This document shows positions 48,559 to 57,748 of a stretch of 64,000 nucleotides of DNA, piece by piece. The stretch is from Acidimicrobiaceae bacterium (GTDB lineage Bacteria > Actinomycetota > Acidimicrobiia > Acidimicrobiales > RAAP-2). A model generated the notes under the pieces. The model did no database searches and had not been told where the DNA came from. It was given only the letters and a program-made list of their open reading frames with translations. Positions within the stretch are counted from its first letter, which is position 1; each line of letters starts with the position of its first letter. Location of the stretch: assembly GCA_947455165.1 (NCBI GenBank), contig CANGMP010000002.1, forward strand, positions 1 to 64,000, in the 5' to 3' direction. The position numbers were made by a program, and so were the translations under genes.

Positions 48559-49527
48559 CTAGCTTCGGGCCGAGGCACCGTTAGGCCCAGTGAACCACTC
48601 CCACGTGCGGACGAGTCCGTCATGAATACCAACCTCGGGCTTCCACTGCAGCGTCCGAGCCGCGAGGGAGATGTCGAGCACAGACCGATCGAGCTCGCCC
48701 GGACGCGCAGCGGCACGGGTGGGTTCTACGGGCTTGTCGGTGAGTTCATTCATGGACCGAACGAGATCATTTACGGATGTTTCGATGCCGGTTCCGATGT
48801 TGATGAGGGCACCCGTTCCAGAAACGCCGCTCGCGGCAGCGAAGGCGGCCGTTACGTCATCGACGTAGATGAAGTCACGCGTCTGATCGCCGGATCCAAA
48901 GACTGTTGGCGTCGTGCCGGCAAGGTAGTGCTGGAAGAAAATGGCGATGACGCCAGCTTCTCCGTGGGGGTCTTGACGAGGACCGAACACATTGCCCAAT
49001 GCAAGGCTCGTGGTTTGCAAGCCGTAGAGGGACTGCGTTGAACGCAGGTAGTCAATCATGACTTTCTTGGAAATGCCATAGGGGGCCAGAGGATTCCAAG
49101 GTTCTGTCTCAGCAATTGGAAGGTTCGAGGGATCAACTTCGCCGTACAACGTTCCACCGCTAGCGGCGGCAACGAAGCGCGTGGCGCCTCCGTCAACTGC
49201 GCCACGCAAGACATTCAATGTGCCGATCACATTCACGGTGGCGTCAAAGACGGGGTTGGCCACCGACACTCGGACATCTGCCTGCGCCGCTAGGTGGAAG
49301 ACGACGTCCGGACGGAAGTTCGCGATCAGGCTCGACGTATGAGCGTCAGTGATGTCGGCTTGTTCGAAAGAAAAGTTGGGATTTCCTTCGGCCAGATGGA
49401 GGTTGCGCATGTGACCCGTCGCGAGGTTGTCGATGACGAGCACCTCTGCGCCCAGGCCGAGCATTCGATCAACCAAGTTGGATCCAATGAAACCAGCACC
49501 GCCGGTGATTACAGCACGAACAGCCAT
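48559..49527 (-). CDS. NAD-dependent epimerase, UDP-glucose 4-epimerase-like
   Basis: AVITGGAGFIGSNLVDRMLGLGAEVLVIDNLATGHMRNL; YGISKKVMIDYLRS; RDFIYVDDVTAAF. Confidence 0.88.
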   Translation of the reverse strand: MAVRAVITGGAGFIGSNLVDRMLGLGAEVLVIDNLATGHMRNLHLAEGNPNFSFEQADITDAHTSSLIANFRPDVVFHLAAQADVRVSVANPVFDATVNVIGTLNVLRGAVDGGATRFVAAASGGTLYGEVDPSNLPIAETEPWNPLAPYGISKKVMIDYLRSTQSLYGLQTTSLALGNVFGPRQDPHGEAGVIAIFFQHYLAGTTPTVFGSGDQTRDFIYVDDVTAAFAAASGVSGTGALINIGTGIETSVNDLVRSMNELTDKPVEPTRAAARPGELDRSVLDISLAARTLQWKPEVGIHDGLVRTWEWFTGPNGASARS

Positions 49528-50468
49528 TACGCCCTCTCCGTCACTCGACGCGCGACGTAGTCATCACGCAGTGCAGTTAGTCCTTCAGTCAACGATGTAG
49601 TCGGTTCCCAACCCAGCACTTCACGGGCCAGCGTGATATCGGGTCGACGTCGAGTTGGATCGTCGGTCGGCAATGGTTCAAAAACCAACTTCGACGATGA
49701 GCCGGTGACCTCGAGAATCGACTGGGCGATTTCCAAAATGGTTTGCTCGCGCTGACCACCGATGTTCATGGGTCCAGAGTGGCCGCTGTCGAGGAGCGCC
49801 AAGAGGCCGCGAACTTCATCCGCCACGTAGATGAGTGAACGGGTTTGGCTTCCGTCACCGTAAATAGTGAGGTCTCGACCGGTCATCGCTTGGAACATGA
49901 AGTTCGACACGACGCGGCCATCACCCGGGTCGAGACGTGGACCGTACGTGTTGAAGATTCGAACAATTGTCGTGTTCGTCCCTCGAGCACTCCGATAGGC
50001 CGTGACGAGAGCTTCACCAAAGCGCTTGGCTTCGTCGTAAACACTTCGAGGGCCAACCGGATTCACGTTTCCCCAGTACGACTCGGGCTGGGGGTGAACC
50101 GCCGGGTCACCGTAAACCTCGGACGTTGACGCTTGAAGGAATCGTGCCTTGGAAGCGTCTGCCAGTTCAAGAAGCCGGCGAGTACCCTCGCTACCGACCG
50201 CCAGGGTCTCGAGAGGGTACTCCAGGTAATAGGGCGGTGAGGCCGGAGAGGCCAAGTTGCAGACGACGTCAACCTTCCCATCAACGGGAACATCTTGGGA
50301 AACGTCACACTGGACGAACGCATGACCCGCGTCAATCAGGTGCTGAACATTCTCCAATGATCCCGACGACAAGTTGTCGAGGATGATGACCTCATCACCG
50401 CGAGCGGCGAAGGCGTCAGACAGATGGGAACCGAGAAATCCGGCACCGCCGGCTACGACGACTCTCAC
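49527..50468 (-). CDS. NAD-dependent epimerase, UDP-glucuronate decarboxylase (UXS)-like
   Basis: VVVAGGAGFLGSHLSDAF; NLASPASPPYYLEYPLETLAVGSEGTRRLLELA; TSEVYGDPAVHPQPESYWGNVNPVGPRSVYDEAKRFGEAL; NTYGPRLDPGDGRVVSNF. Confidence 0.88.
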   Translation of the reverse strand: MRVVVAGGAGFLGSHLSDAFAARGDEVIILDNLSSGSLENVQHLIDAGHAFVQCDVSQDVPVDGKVDVVCNLASPASPPYYLEYPLETLAVGSEGTRRLLELADASKARFLQASTSEVYGDPAVHPQPESYWGNVNPVGPRSVYDEAKRFGEALVTAYRSARGTNTTIVRIFNTYGPRLDPGDGRVVSNFMFQAMTGRDLTIYGDGSQTRSLIYVADEVRGLLALLDSGHSGPMNIGGQREQTILEIAQSILEVTGSSSKLVFEPLPTDDPTRRRPDITLAREVLGWEPTTSLTEGLTALRDDYVARRVTERA

Positions 50469-51772
50469 AGAGAACCAATGCCTTCGTAGTGAAGGCCTCG
50501 GGCGCGAACTTCGCCAGGCTCAAAGAGATTGCGGCAGTCGACGACCGAGCCTTTGCCCAAACTGGCCGCGAGCGTGTCGACGTTGGCGAGACGAAAGTCC
50601 TTCCATTCGGTCAAAACGGCCAAGCAGTCGGCACCTTGCAGCACTTCGAACATGTCGGTCACGATTTCTATACCTGGCAGCTCGTCTACGGCCGAGGTGA
50701 CCATCGGGTCATAGGCACGAACATTGGCGCCAGCAGCGACGAGGCGCTGAACGATGTCGACAGCCGGTGAGTTGCGAAGGTCATCGGTGTCGGCCTTGAA
50801 GGTAAGGCCCCAAACGGCGATGGTCTTACCCGAGAGGCCGCCCGCACCGCGACTGATCTTGTCAACCATGCGCTTGAGCTGACTTTCGTTGGTGTTAATG
50901 GCACCACGAAGTAGTTCGAAGTCGAAGTTGTGCGTGTTACTCATGTGCAAGAGCGCGGCCGTGTCCTTGGGCAGACACGAGCCACCCCAGCCAGGACCAA
51001 CGTTGAGGTACCGATCGCCAATGCGAGGGTCAAAACCCAAACCAGTGATGAGGTAGCGGACATCGGCGCCAACGGTCTCGCAGAAACCGGCCATGGCATT
51101 AATGAAGCTCAGCTTGACGGCCAAGAACGCATTGGATGCGTACTTGATGGTTTCGGCAGTGGCCGTGGTGGTGAGAACGATGGGTGCTCCGGTCGGAGCA
51201 AAGAGCTCGCCAACCTCGCGACCACGCGCTGGGTCGTGAGCACCGACAACGACACGATCGGGGTGAAAAGAGTCTTCGACCGCCGTTCCTTCGCGGAGAA
51301 ACTCGGGGTTCGAAACAACTGCGATGTCGGAGCGACCAAGGGCCTTCTCGACGAGTTGTGCGGTGCCGACTGGGACCGTCGACTTGTTAACCACAATGGA
51401 GTTTGGCAACAGCGAGCCGCCAATTTCCTCAGCCGTTGAAATGACGTAACTCAGATCTGCCGAACCATCATCGTCCTGAGGTGTTGGAACACAGAGGAAC
51501 GTGACGTGCGCAGTGGCCACCGCTTCTACGGCGCTTTCGACACAGCGAAGCGTTCCGGCGCGGAGACACTCCTGTAGGAGAGGCTCGAGACCGGGTTCAT
51601 AAATCGGAGATTTACCCGACTGTAAAACAGAAAGGCGGCGTGGGTCACGCTCGGCCAAGACAACCTGGTGGCCAAGTGTGGCCAAAGTAACGGCCGTAGG
51701 GATGCCTACGTAACCGGCGCCAATCACGGCAACGTTCTTGGGGTTGTCAGTTTGGGGATATTTCGTACTCAT
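50465..51772 (-). CDS. UDP-glucose 6-dehydrogenase
   Basis: VAVIGAGYVGIPTAVTLATLGHQVVLAERD; NPEFLREGTAVEDSFHPDRVVVG; GPGWGGSCLPKDTAALLH; WGLTFKADTDDLRNSPAVDIV. ATG 51772 preferred over the long ORF start. Confidence 0.93.
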   Translation of the reverse strand: MSTKYPQTDNPKNVAVIGAGYVGIPTAVTLATLGHQVVLAERDPRRLSVLQSGKSPIYEPGLEPLLQECLRAGTLRCVESAVEAVATAHVTFLCVPTPQDDDGSADLSYVISTAEEIGGSLLPNSIVVNKSTVPVGTAQLVEKALGRSDIAVVSNPEFLREGTAVEDSFHPDRVVVGAHDPARGREVGELFAPTGAPIVLTTTATAETIKYASNAFLAVKLSFINAMAGFCETVGADVRYLITGLGFDPRIGDRYLNVGPGWGGSCLPKDTAALLHMSNTHNFDFELLRGAINTNESQLKRMVDKISRGAGGLSGKTIAVWGLTFKADTDDLRNSPAVDIVQRLVAAGANVRAYDPMVTSAVDELPGIEIVTDMFEVLQGADCLAVLTEWKDFRLANVDTLAASLGKGSVVDCRNLFEPGEVRARGLHYEGIGSL

Positions 51773-51809
51773 TGGGGGGGTACTCGATACTTTCTTATTT
51801 GGTGGATGT

Positions 51810-53942
51810 TTAAAAAATTTGATTGCCCATCTCCTCAAGAACACTGAATGGTTCAAGCATGGGGAGAATGTCATGGTGGACAGCACGCGTAATAAATCGC
51901 ATGTAGGTCTGCGTGACGACGCCGGGGCGTGACATCGTTGCGACGCCGTGAATAATCGGCGGGCAGTACGAAGCTGAGCAGAAGAGTGGCGACATGTCGT
52001 ACTGGTGCACACCGGCGGCCGAGTCGATGTCTCCTTCAGCCTGGACTCGATCGGTGGCGATGAAGTTCGTCCGGTCAACGGCGCAGAGCGATTGGTGCGA
52101 TGCGATACCCAAGCACTTACGTGGAACGATGGGCGACGTTGGCCAGCCCGTCACGTTGATAAAGACAATCGTTCCACTAGCTCGTTCGAGCGACTGAACG
52201 TAGGCGTGATACCCCGACTTCCACTCGTTGAGTGACAGCGTTGCGTAGGCCGGATCGCGCTCATCAGAAACGAGGAAAATCACGTTCGGACGGAGAGATG
52301 CCAAGCGGCTGCGCACCGAGGCGTGCCACGTGGCGCAGGTCTTGGCCGCCTTACTTTGCGGATCCGTGTCGTACGCGGCGTTGTTCCGACAGTTGTCATG
52401 AGACAGCAGGATGACCTTGAAATGTTCGGACTCAGCAATTGGCTGGAGTGCGGCCAAGAATGTTGCCGCTCGCTGGTCGCCAACCAGCGCCAAGGTCAGC
52501 GTTCCCTTGGGGTCACCAAAGATGCATTTGCCTGACGTTGTCGCGTTGCCCTTCAGTTGACAGTCGGAGAAGAGCTTGGAGTTTCCGTCACCACGGAGGT
52601 TGCTAATACCGGGCAGGAAGTTGCCAACCTCCATCGAAGCCGTTTCACTCGACTGCGCGATGTAGTCCGCCAATTGCGATGAGGTTGGATAGAACTTCGG
52701 GTCCAAGTGCAACGGAAAGCCGAGCTGTAGCGCCGTAGGTGGTGCGGCTTTAAAAGCCGTGACGGGCTTGAAGTGAGCCATGTTGGTAAGTCCGAAGGAG
52801 AACACCACCGTTACGGCAATGAGCAACGATGACCCGCGATACGTGATGAGGTAGTCCATACGCTTGTCGACGCGATCGTCGTTGGGGTCAAGCCAGTTCT
52901 GCACGGGACGCTCAATGAAGTGATACGAGAGGATGCTCGCCACCACAACACCAGCGAGCACGCCAAGTCGTAGCGGTGCGGATGGGTGACTCCGCGTTTG
53001 GTGGTTCAGTACGACGATTGCTGGGTAGAGCCACAAATAGAAGCTGAAGGTGTAGCGACCCGAAGCGGCCAGTGGTCGAAACGAAAGAACTCGGGCCAGT
53101 TTCGTATCATCGGCCCAAACCAGTCCAGCGAGTACGGCCAATGAGGCGAGCGCCACGATCGGGCCAAATGGTCCCGGGTACCACGAGTGACTCGTCAGTG
53201 TGATGGCGAAGAAACCAATGACCAACAGGCCAATGGCCGATGCCGAACCCCGCACAACCTTGGAGGGAACGGCGATCTGGTCTTGATACACCGCGAAGAG
53301 AGCGCCAATGGCAAATGCGGCGACGCGCGTGAAGGTGGCGTAGTAGTTGAGCTCTCCGGTGGTGAGCAGCGAAAGCGCAATCGAACCGACAAGCACAATC
53401 CACAAGGTTCGACGAATGAGTGATTCACCATTTGATCGCCGGGCAAAGTGGAAGAGGATGGCCCACAACAAAGCAACCTGCTCCAACACCGAGATCGACC
53501 AGAACTGTTGGAAGAAACTTGTCGACTCCGCGGGCAGCAATGGGTGGCTGTTCGACGTGGCCAGGAAAAAATTTGAAAAGAAGAGCATCGCCGAGCGAGC
53601 CGAAGACATCATGAAGTCGGCGCTGGCGTACCCGTACAAAGCGAGCGCTACACCACTCGTGATGATGATCACGAGTGCCATCACTGGCACAACGCGGCGG
53701 AGACGGAACGCTACGAAATCTGTAAGGAAATCACGCGTCGACTCCGGTGGCCTCGCCGCCAATTTGCGAGAGATGAAGTAACCGGCAAGAACGAAGAACA
53801 CGTCTAGGCCGATGTAACCACCCTGAAAAAGTGGAATGCGCAGCAGCCAGGCGGCCACGAGGAAGACGGCAACTACCCGAAGACCCTCGACGCTTCGAAT
53901 GCGCGAAGGGGTCGCTGGTTCCAATTCCTCAGTGGCCGACAT
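51810..53942 (-). CDS. Acyltransferase-3 (OafA-like) with C-terminal SGNH-like domain
   Basis: RSVEGLRVVAVFLVAAWLLRIPLFQGGYIGLDVFFVLAGYFISRKL, FVAFRLRRVVPVMALVII, about 10 TM segments, then an SGNH-like region LVGDQRAATFLAALQPIAES. Confidence 0.82.
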   Translation of the reverse strand: MSATEELEPATPSRIRSVEGLRVVAVFLVAAWLLRIPLFQGGYIGLDVFFVLAGYFISRKLAARPPESTRDFLTDFVAFRLRRVVPVMALVIIITSGVALALYGYASADFMMSSARSAMLFFSNFFLATSNSHPLLPAESTSFFQQFWSISVLEQVALLWAILFHFARRSNGESLIRRTLWIVLVGSIALSLLTTGELNYYATFTRVAAFAIGALFAVYQDQIAVPSKVVRGSASAIGLLVIGFFAITLTSHSWYPGPFGPIVALASLAVLAGLVWADDTKLARVLSFRPLAASGRYTFSFYLWLYPAIVVLNHQTRSHPSAPLRLGVLAGVVVASILSYHFIERPVQNWLDPNDDRVDKRMDYLITYRGSSLLIAVTVVFSFGLTNMAHFKPVTAFKAAPPTALQLGFPLHLDPKFYPTSSQLADYIAQSSETASMEVGNFLPGISNLRGDGNSKLFSDCQLKGNATTSGKCIFGDPKGTLTLALVGDQRAATFLAALQPIAESEHFKVILLSHDNCRNNAAYDTDPQSKAAKTCATWHASVRSRLASLRPNVIFLVSDERDPAYATLSLNEWKSGYHAYVQSLERASGTIVFINVTGWPTSPIVPRKCLGIASHQSLCAVDRTNFIATDRVQAEGDIDSAAGVHQYDMSPLFCSASYCPPIIHGVATMSRPGVVTQTYMRFITRAVHHDILPMLEPFSVLEEMGNQIF

Positions 53943-54066
53943 TGATAGTAAGAATAGTTCACTAAGCGCCCACGGTCACCGGAGAAGTTTCCATTGTCTA
54001 CAGAGTTTTTCAAGCAGAAACATAACTTTGGTAGACCCGAGGTACGCCTAGCCTGAGAGCATCCCT

Positions 54067-54981
54067 ATGAGTACACCTACCGCCTCCGTCGTTATCTGCG
54101 TCTATACCGAAGAGCGCTGGGACGCGATATTGCGGTGCCTAGACGGTGTTTCGAAGCAGACGGTCACCCCGCACGAGGTCTTCGTATCCGTTGACCACAA
54201 TCCGGAGATGCACCAGCGGCTGGTCAGGGAGGTAGCCCCACTCCACCCTTCAGTCAACTTCCTCGACGCGAGCGAGGGGCCACGAGGCATTGGTACCGCT
54301 CGAAACACGGGCGCCAACGCAGCCACGGCCGAAATTGTGGCATTTTTGGACGACGATGCAGCACCGGAACCTGGTTGGTTGGCCGCCCTCATCACCCCAT
54401 TCGCTCAGAGCGATGTCTTGGTCGCGGCCGGCCGCGTCGTCCCCAACTGGTTAGGCACCTACAAGGCTCCCTGGTGGTTCCCGCCCGAATATCTTTGGAT
54501 CGTCGGGTCAACGTGGCGCGGCTTTGGTAAGGACCACAGCGAGGTCCGCAATCCAATTGGCGCTTCCATGGCGGTGCGACGCTCGGTACTAAACGAGCTC
54601 AATGGCTTCGATACGTCAATCGTGTACTGCAATGACGAAACCGACCTCTGCCTGCGCATTCGGAAGGCTCACCCCGAATCTCGAGTGCTCTACGCCCCAG
54701 AATCGGTTATCAATCACGAAGTGCCGGCCGCACGTCAAAATCCCCGCTACTTCTTCAAGCGTTGTTGGACTGAGGGCACGGTCAAGGGAAAGACATCCGA
54801 GGACCATGGTCGCGGAACGCTCATGCGCGAACTCGACTACTGCATTCGCTATCTGACGACCGGTGTGCTGGGATCGCTCGTAACGCTCCGACTCGGTCGA
54901 GTGGTATTCCTCGTCGGCGGATTTGGCACGACCTTGGTTGGCTGGATCTACTCGCGCACCAAGCGCGCACTCGCCAAGTAA
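54067..54981 (+). CDS. Glycosyltransferase family 2
   Basis: ASVVICVYTEERWDAILRCLDGVSKQTVTPHEVFVSVDHN; ARNTGANAATAEIVAFLDDDAAPEPGWL; FDTSIVYCNDETDLCLRIRKA. Confidence 0.92.
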   Translation: MSTPTASVVICVYTEERWDAILRCLDGVSKQTVTPHEVFVSVDHNPEMHQRLVREVAPLHPSVNFLDASEGPRGIGTARNTGANAATAEIVAFLDDDAAPEPGWLAALITPFAQSDVLVAAGRVVPNWLGTYKAPWWFPPEYLWIVGSTWRGFGKDHSEVRNPIGASMAVRRSVLNELNGFDTSIVYCNDETDLCLRIRKAHPESRVLYAPESVINHEVPAARQNPRYFFKRCWTEGTVKGKTSEDHGRGTLMRELDYCIRYLTTGVLGSLVTLRLGRVVFLVGGFGTTLVGWIYSRTKRALAK

Positions 54982-55707
54982 CTACGCCTTGCGGCGCTCG
55001 TGAACCAAGACTCGCAGGATTCGCAGACCGTCGCGAATTGAATTCAGCTTGGACTCGCCACCGACTCGCGGTGACTCCCACGACGTAAATTCGCCGATAC
55101 GAAGTTCCGAGCGAGACAGGCGCGCGGCCAACTGAATTTCGAAGGCGAAGCCGTCGGCCAGACCTTCAGTTACCGGCAACACACGACGGTGGTAGGCGTT
55201 AAAGCCGTAGGTGATGTCGGTCCAGTTCATGTCAGCCACATGGTTGGCACACCAGGTCAGTACGTTATTGCCGAAGGCGCGCCACTTCGTGAAGTCAGAT
55301 GATCCGCCGCCGGGCTTGCAACGGCTACCTTTCACAAAGTCGTAGCCCTCGACGATGAGCATGTTGAGCGCATCAATCATGTCGAGTGGGTCCATCGAAC
55401 CGTCGCCGTCGCAGGTCACCAGAATCTGACCCTTGGCGAGTGCTAGGCCCTGCTTGATGGCCGAGCCCTTGCCACGACCCACCTGCTCTACGACGGTGGC
55501 GTCAGGGCGAATATAGGAGACGACATCGCGAGTGTCGTCGGTCGAGGCCCAGTCGACAATGATGATTTCGTCAACGACGGCAGGAATCGCCGGCAAGAGT
55601 CGTCGCAGACCTCGGGCTTCGTTGTGTGTTGGAACAATGAGGGAAACCGCGACGTCTTCTGGCTTGAGCCCGAGGGCCCCACGGACGTCGATCTTCAGGT
55701 GCTCCAC
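54982..55707 (-). CDS. Glycosyltransferase family 2 (DPM/GtrB-like)
   Basis: VSLIVPTHNEARGLRRLLPAIPAVVDEIIIVDWASTDDT; GKGSAIKQGLALAKGQILVTCDGDGSMDP; WTDITYGFNAYHR. Confidence 0.9.
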   Translation of the reverse strand: MEHLKIDVRGALGLKPEDVAVSLIVPTHNEARGLRRLLPAIPAVVDEIIIVDWASTDDTRDVVSYIRPDATVVEQVGRGKGSAIKQGLALAKGQILVTCDGDGSMDPLDMIDALNMLIVEGYDFVKGSRCKPGGGSSDFTKWRAFGNNVLTWCANHVADMNWTDITYGFNAYHRRVLPVTEGLADGFAFEIQLAARLSRSELRIGEFTSWESPRVGGESKLNSIRDGLRILRVLVHERRKA

Positions 55708-55709
55708 AC

Positions 55710-56801
55710 TTATTCCTTCTCACTTGCGATTTGTTGAATCATGGCGTCAAACTCGTCAGCCGCGTCATCCCACGTTACGAGTTCTTCAAGGTTGGGCGTG
55801 AATTTCGTGGTCGAAGCGACCCGAATGCTGCTCACGAATTGATTTGCGTCAAAGGAGGGCACGGCCTCGACGATGCCTCGACGGGCGAGTCCAACAACAC
55901 CTTCGTTCCCTTCGGCGGGAACGAGTACGTGACACCCCAAGGCGGCCGCTTCAATGACGGCCATCGGGTGCGTCTCGTACAGGCTTGGGGCAATAACCAA
56001 GTGGGCCGACTGGAGCGTGCCTGCCAAGAGCGCACGCTCATGTTGGTCAAACGATCGAAACCGCACCGCGTCCGCGATGTCGAGGTCGGCCGCTTGGGCT
56101 GTCAGCACCGACTGCTCTTCGCCACGACCAATCACTGTGAGATGCCAGGGCGTTTCCGGAGTGCGAAGTTGAGCCAGCGCGTCAATCACGATGTGATGAC
56201 GTTTTTGACGCTCGAGGCGGCCAATGCAGACCAAGTGCCACGGATCGACCTCGGGTCGAACAGCCGGTGTCGGCATGTCGGCGCCGTTGGGAATGTATTT
56301 AAGGCGCTCAACGTTTAACGAGAGCTCCTTTTGGTATAGCTCAACTTCGTGCGGAGCCGTGGCGACGGTAAAGCGTGCTCGGCGAAACCATCGCGCCAAA
56401 ACACGACGCTGCAACGGGTAGAGAGCTTGGCGTAGTCCATTCGCGTTGGCGCCCTCGTGGTAGACGACGATCAGCGGAATGTCGTGGCGAATCGTCGACA
56501 TGAGAGCCCACGCCGACACCACCGATTGGTAACCATCAAGGATGACGACATCAGGCTGGAGCGACTTAAGTTGCTTGACCCAACCCCTGGGAATAAAGGG
56601 GTCGCCACTGGCCGGCCAGGTCTTGACTCGGTTGATCGTCACGCCGTCGATGACATCGGCTCCTGGTAGCTCTAACCCGGGGTTTGAGGTGACAACGGTC
56701 ACATCATGAGAGCGATTCAGACGAGTCGCAATCTCTCGAGCGTGCGTTTGGACGCCGCCGAGGGAAGGGCTGTATCGAGCTGACGACAGCATGACTTTCA
56801 C
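55710..56801 (-). CDS. Glycosyltransferase family 4
   Basis: PSLGGVQTHAREIATRLNRSHDVTVVTSNPG; LVCIGRLERQKRHHIVIDALAQL; LVIAPSLYETHPMAVIEAAALGCHVLV. Confidence 0.92.
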   Translation of the reverse strand: MKVMLSSARYSPSLGGVQTHAREIATRLNRSHDVTVVTSNPGLELPGADVIDGVTINRVKTWPASGDPFIPRGWVKQLKSLQPDVVILDGYQSVVSAWALMSTIRHDIPLIVVYHEGANANGLRQALYPLQRRVLARWFRRARFTVATAPHEVELYQKELSLNVERLKYIPNGADMPTPAVRPEVDPWHLVCIGRLERQKRHHIVIDALAQLRTPETPWHLTVIGRGEEQSVLTAQAADLDIADAVRFRSFDQHERALLAGTLQSAHLVIAPSLYETHPMAVIEAAALGCHVLVPAEGNEGVVGLARRGIVEAVPSFDANQFVSSIRVASTTKFTPNLEELVTWDDAADEFDAMIQQIASEKE

Positions 56802-56888
56802 TTAACAATTGTAAGTGAACAGGTTTTGCGAATTCTTAGAAGAGTCAACTTTGTAACACTCCCGTCACGAGAAAGATAAGTGATTGCT

Positions 56889-57659
56889 TTATTCCCGGGA
56901 GCTTTCATCGGTCGTAATCAACGAGAGCAACTCGGTCAAAATCCTCGCCGTCGCCCCCCAGACCAAGTCCCCAGGAACTTTGTAGAAGTAGATCGGGAAT
57001 GAGCCATCCTGCGATGACGGGCGCCTCGATTCACGCCACCACCGTTCTTGCGCAAAGGCCTCCACCGTGAGTAGTTCTGCCAGAGACACCGTAAAAACTC
57101 GATCTACTTCACGTTCATCAATTTCAAAGCGAGGGCGACCATCGTGAAACGCCACGATCGGCCAAATGGCTGACTGGCTCGCCATGGTGACAATCGGGGT
57201 GAGCGCGCCAAGTACGCGCAAACGGTTGGCATCCAGCCCAACTTCTTCGTGCGCCTCCCGAAGTGCCGTGGCCACGGGAGTCTCATCATCGTCGCTTCGA
57301 CCACCAGGAAAGGCGACTTCTTGGCGATGATTACGGAGGTGGACAGACCGTCGGGTCAAGATGACGTGCACTCCCCCCTCGTCTTCAAAGAGACAGACCA
57401 AAACTGCGGAGCGGCGGAGAACTGCGTCCTGCTGTTCGAAAAACTCCAATTCGTCGTTTATGACGGGCATCTCACCATCGATATCGATCCGAGATGCTCG
57501 CAGTTTCAGTTCGATGTCTCGCAGCGTGAGCGTCGACCAGTCCTCTCCGTGTCGGTGGGCCCACGGGGCAGGGCCACCGGGCTCTCGACGGGCAACTATC
57601 GGCAGAACTTGGGGGTAGATGTGGCCGGGGAAGGGCGAAGCATCGGGTTCCAGAGTCAT
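56889..57659 (-). CDS. NUDIX hydrolase (CoA pyrophosphatase-like)
   Basis: Nudix box FPGGRSDDDETPVATALREAHEEVGLD. Confidence 0.92.
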   Translation of the reverse strand: MTLEPDASPFPGHIYPQVLPIVARREPGGPAPWAHRHGEDWSTLTLRDIELKLRASRIDIDGEMPVINDELEFFEQQDAVLRRSAVLVCLFEDEGGVHVILTRRSVHLRNHRQEVAFPGGRSDDDETPVATALREAHEEVGLDANRLRVLGALTPIVTMASQSAIWPIVAFHDGRPRFEIDEREVDRVFTVSLAELLTVEAFAQERWWRESRRPSSQDGSFPIYFYKVPGDLVWGATARILTELLSLITTDESSRE

Positions 57660-57748
57660 CGCATGCTCTTTCTTTGGCCTTAATTTACGAGTTTCTCGTG
57701 CTTTGCGTTACCGGTAAGGTCGAAGTGAATTCTTTGCGGTACCCCCCC

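Noticed and set aside
51773-52078. Extended N-terminus of the UDP-glucose dehydrogenase ORF
   Set aside because: Low-complexity extension overlapping the acyltransferase gene's 3' end; the Rossmann motif starts just after ATG 51772.
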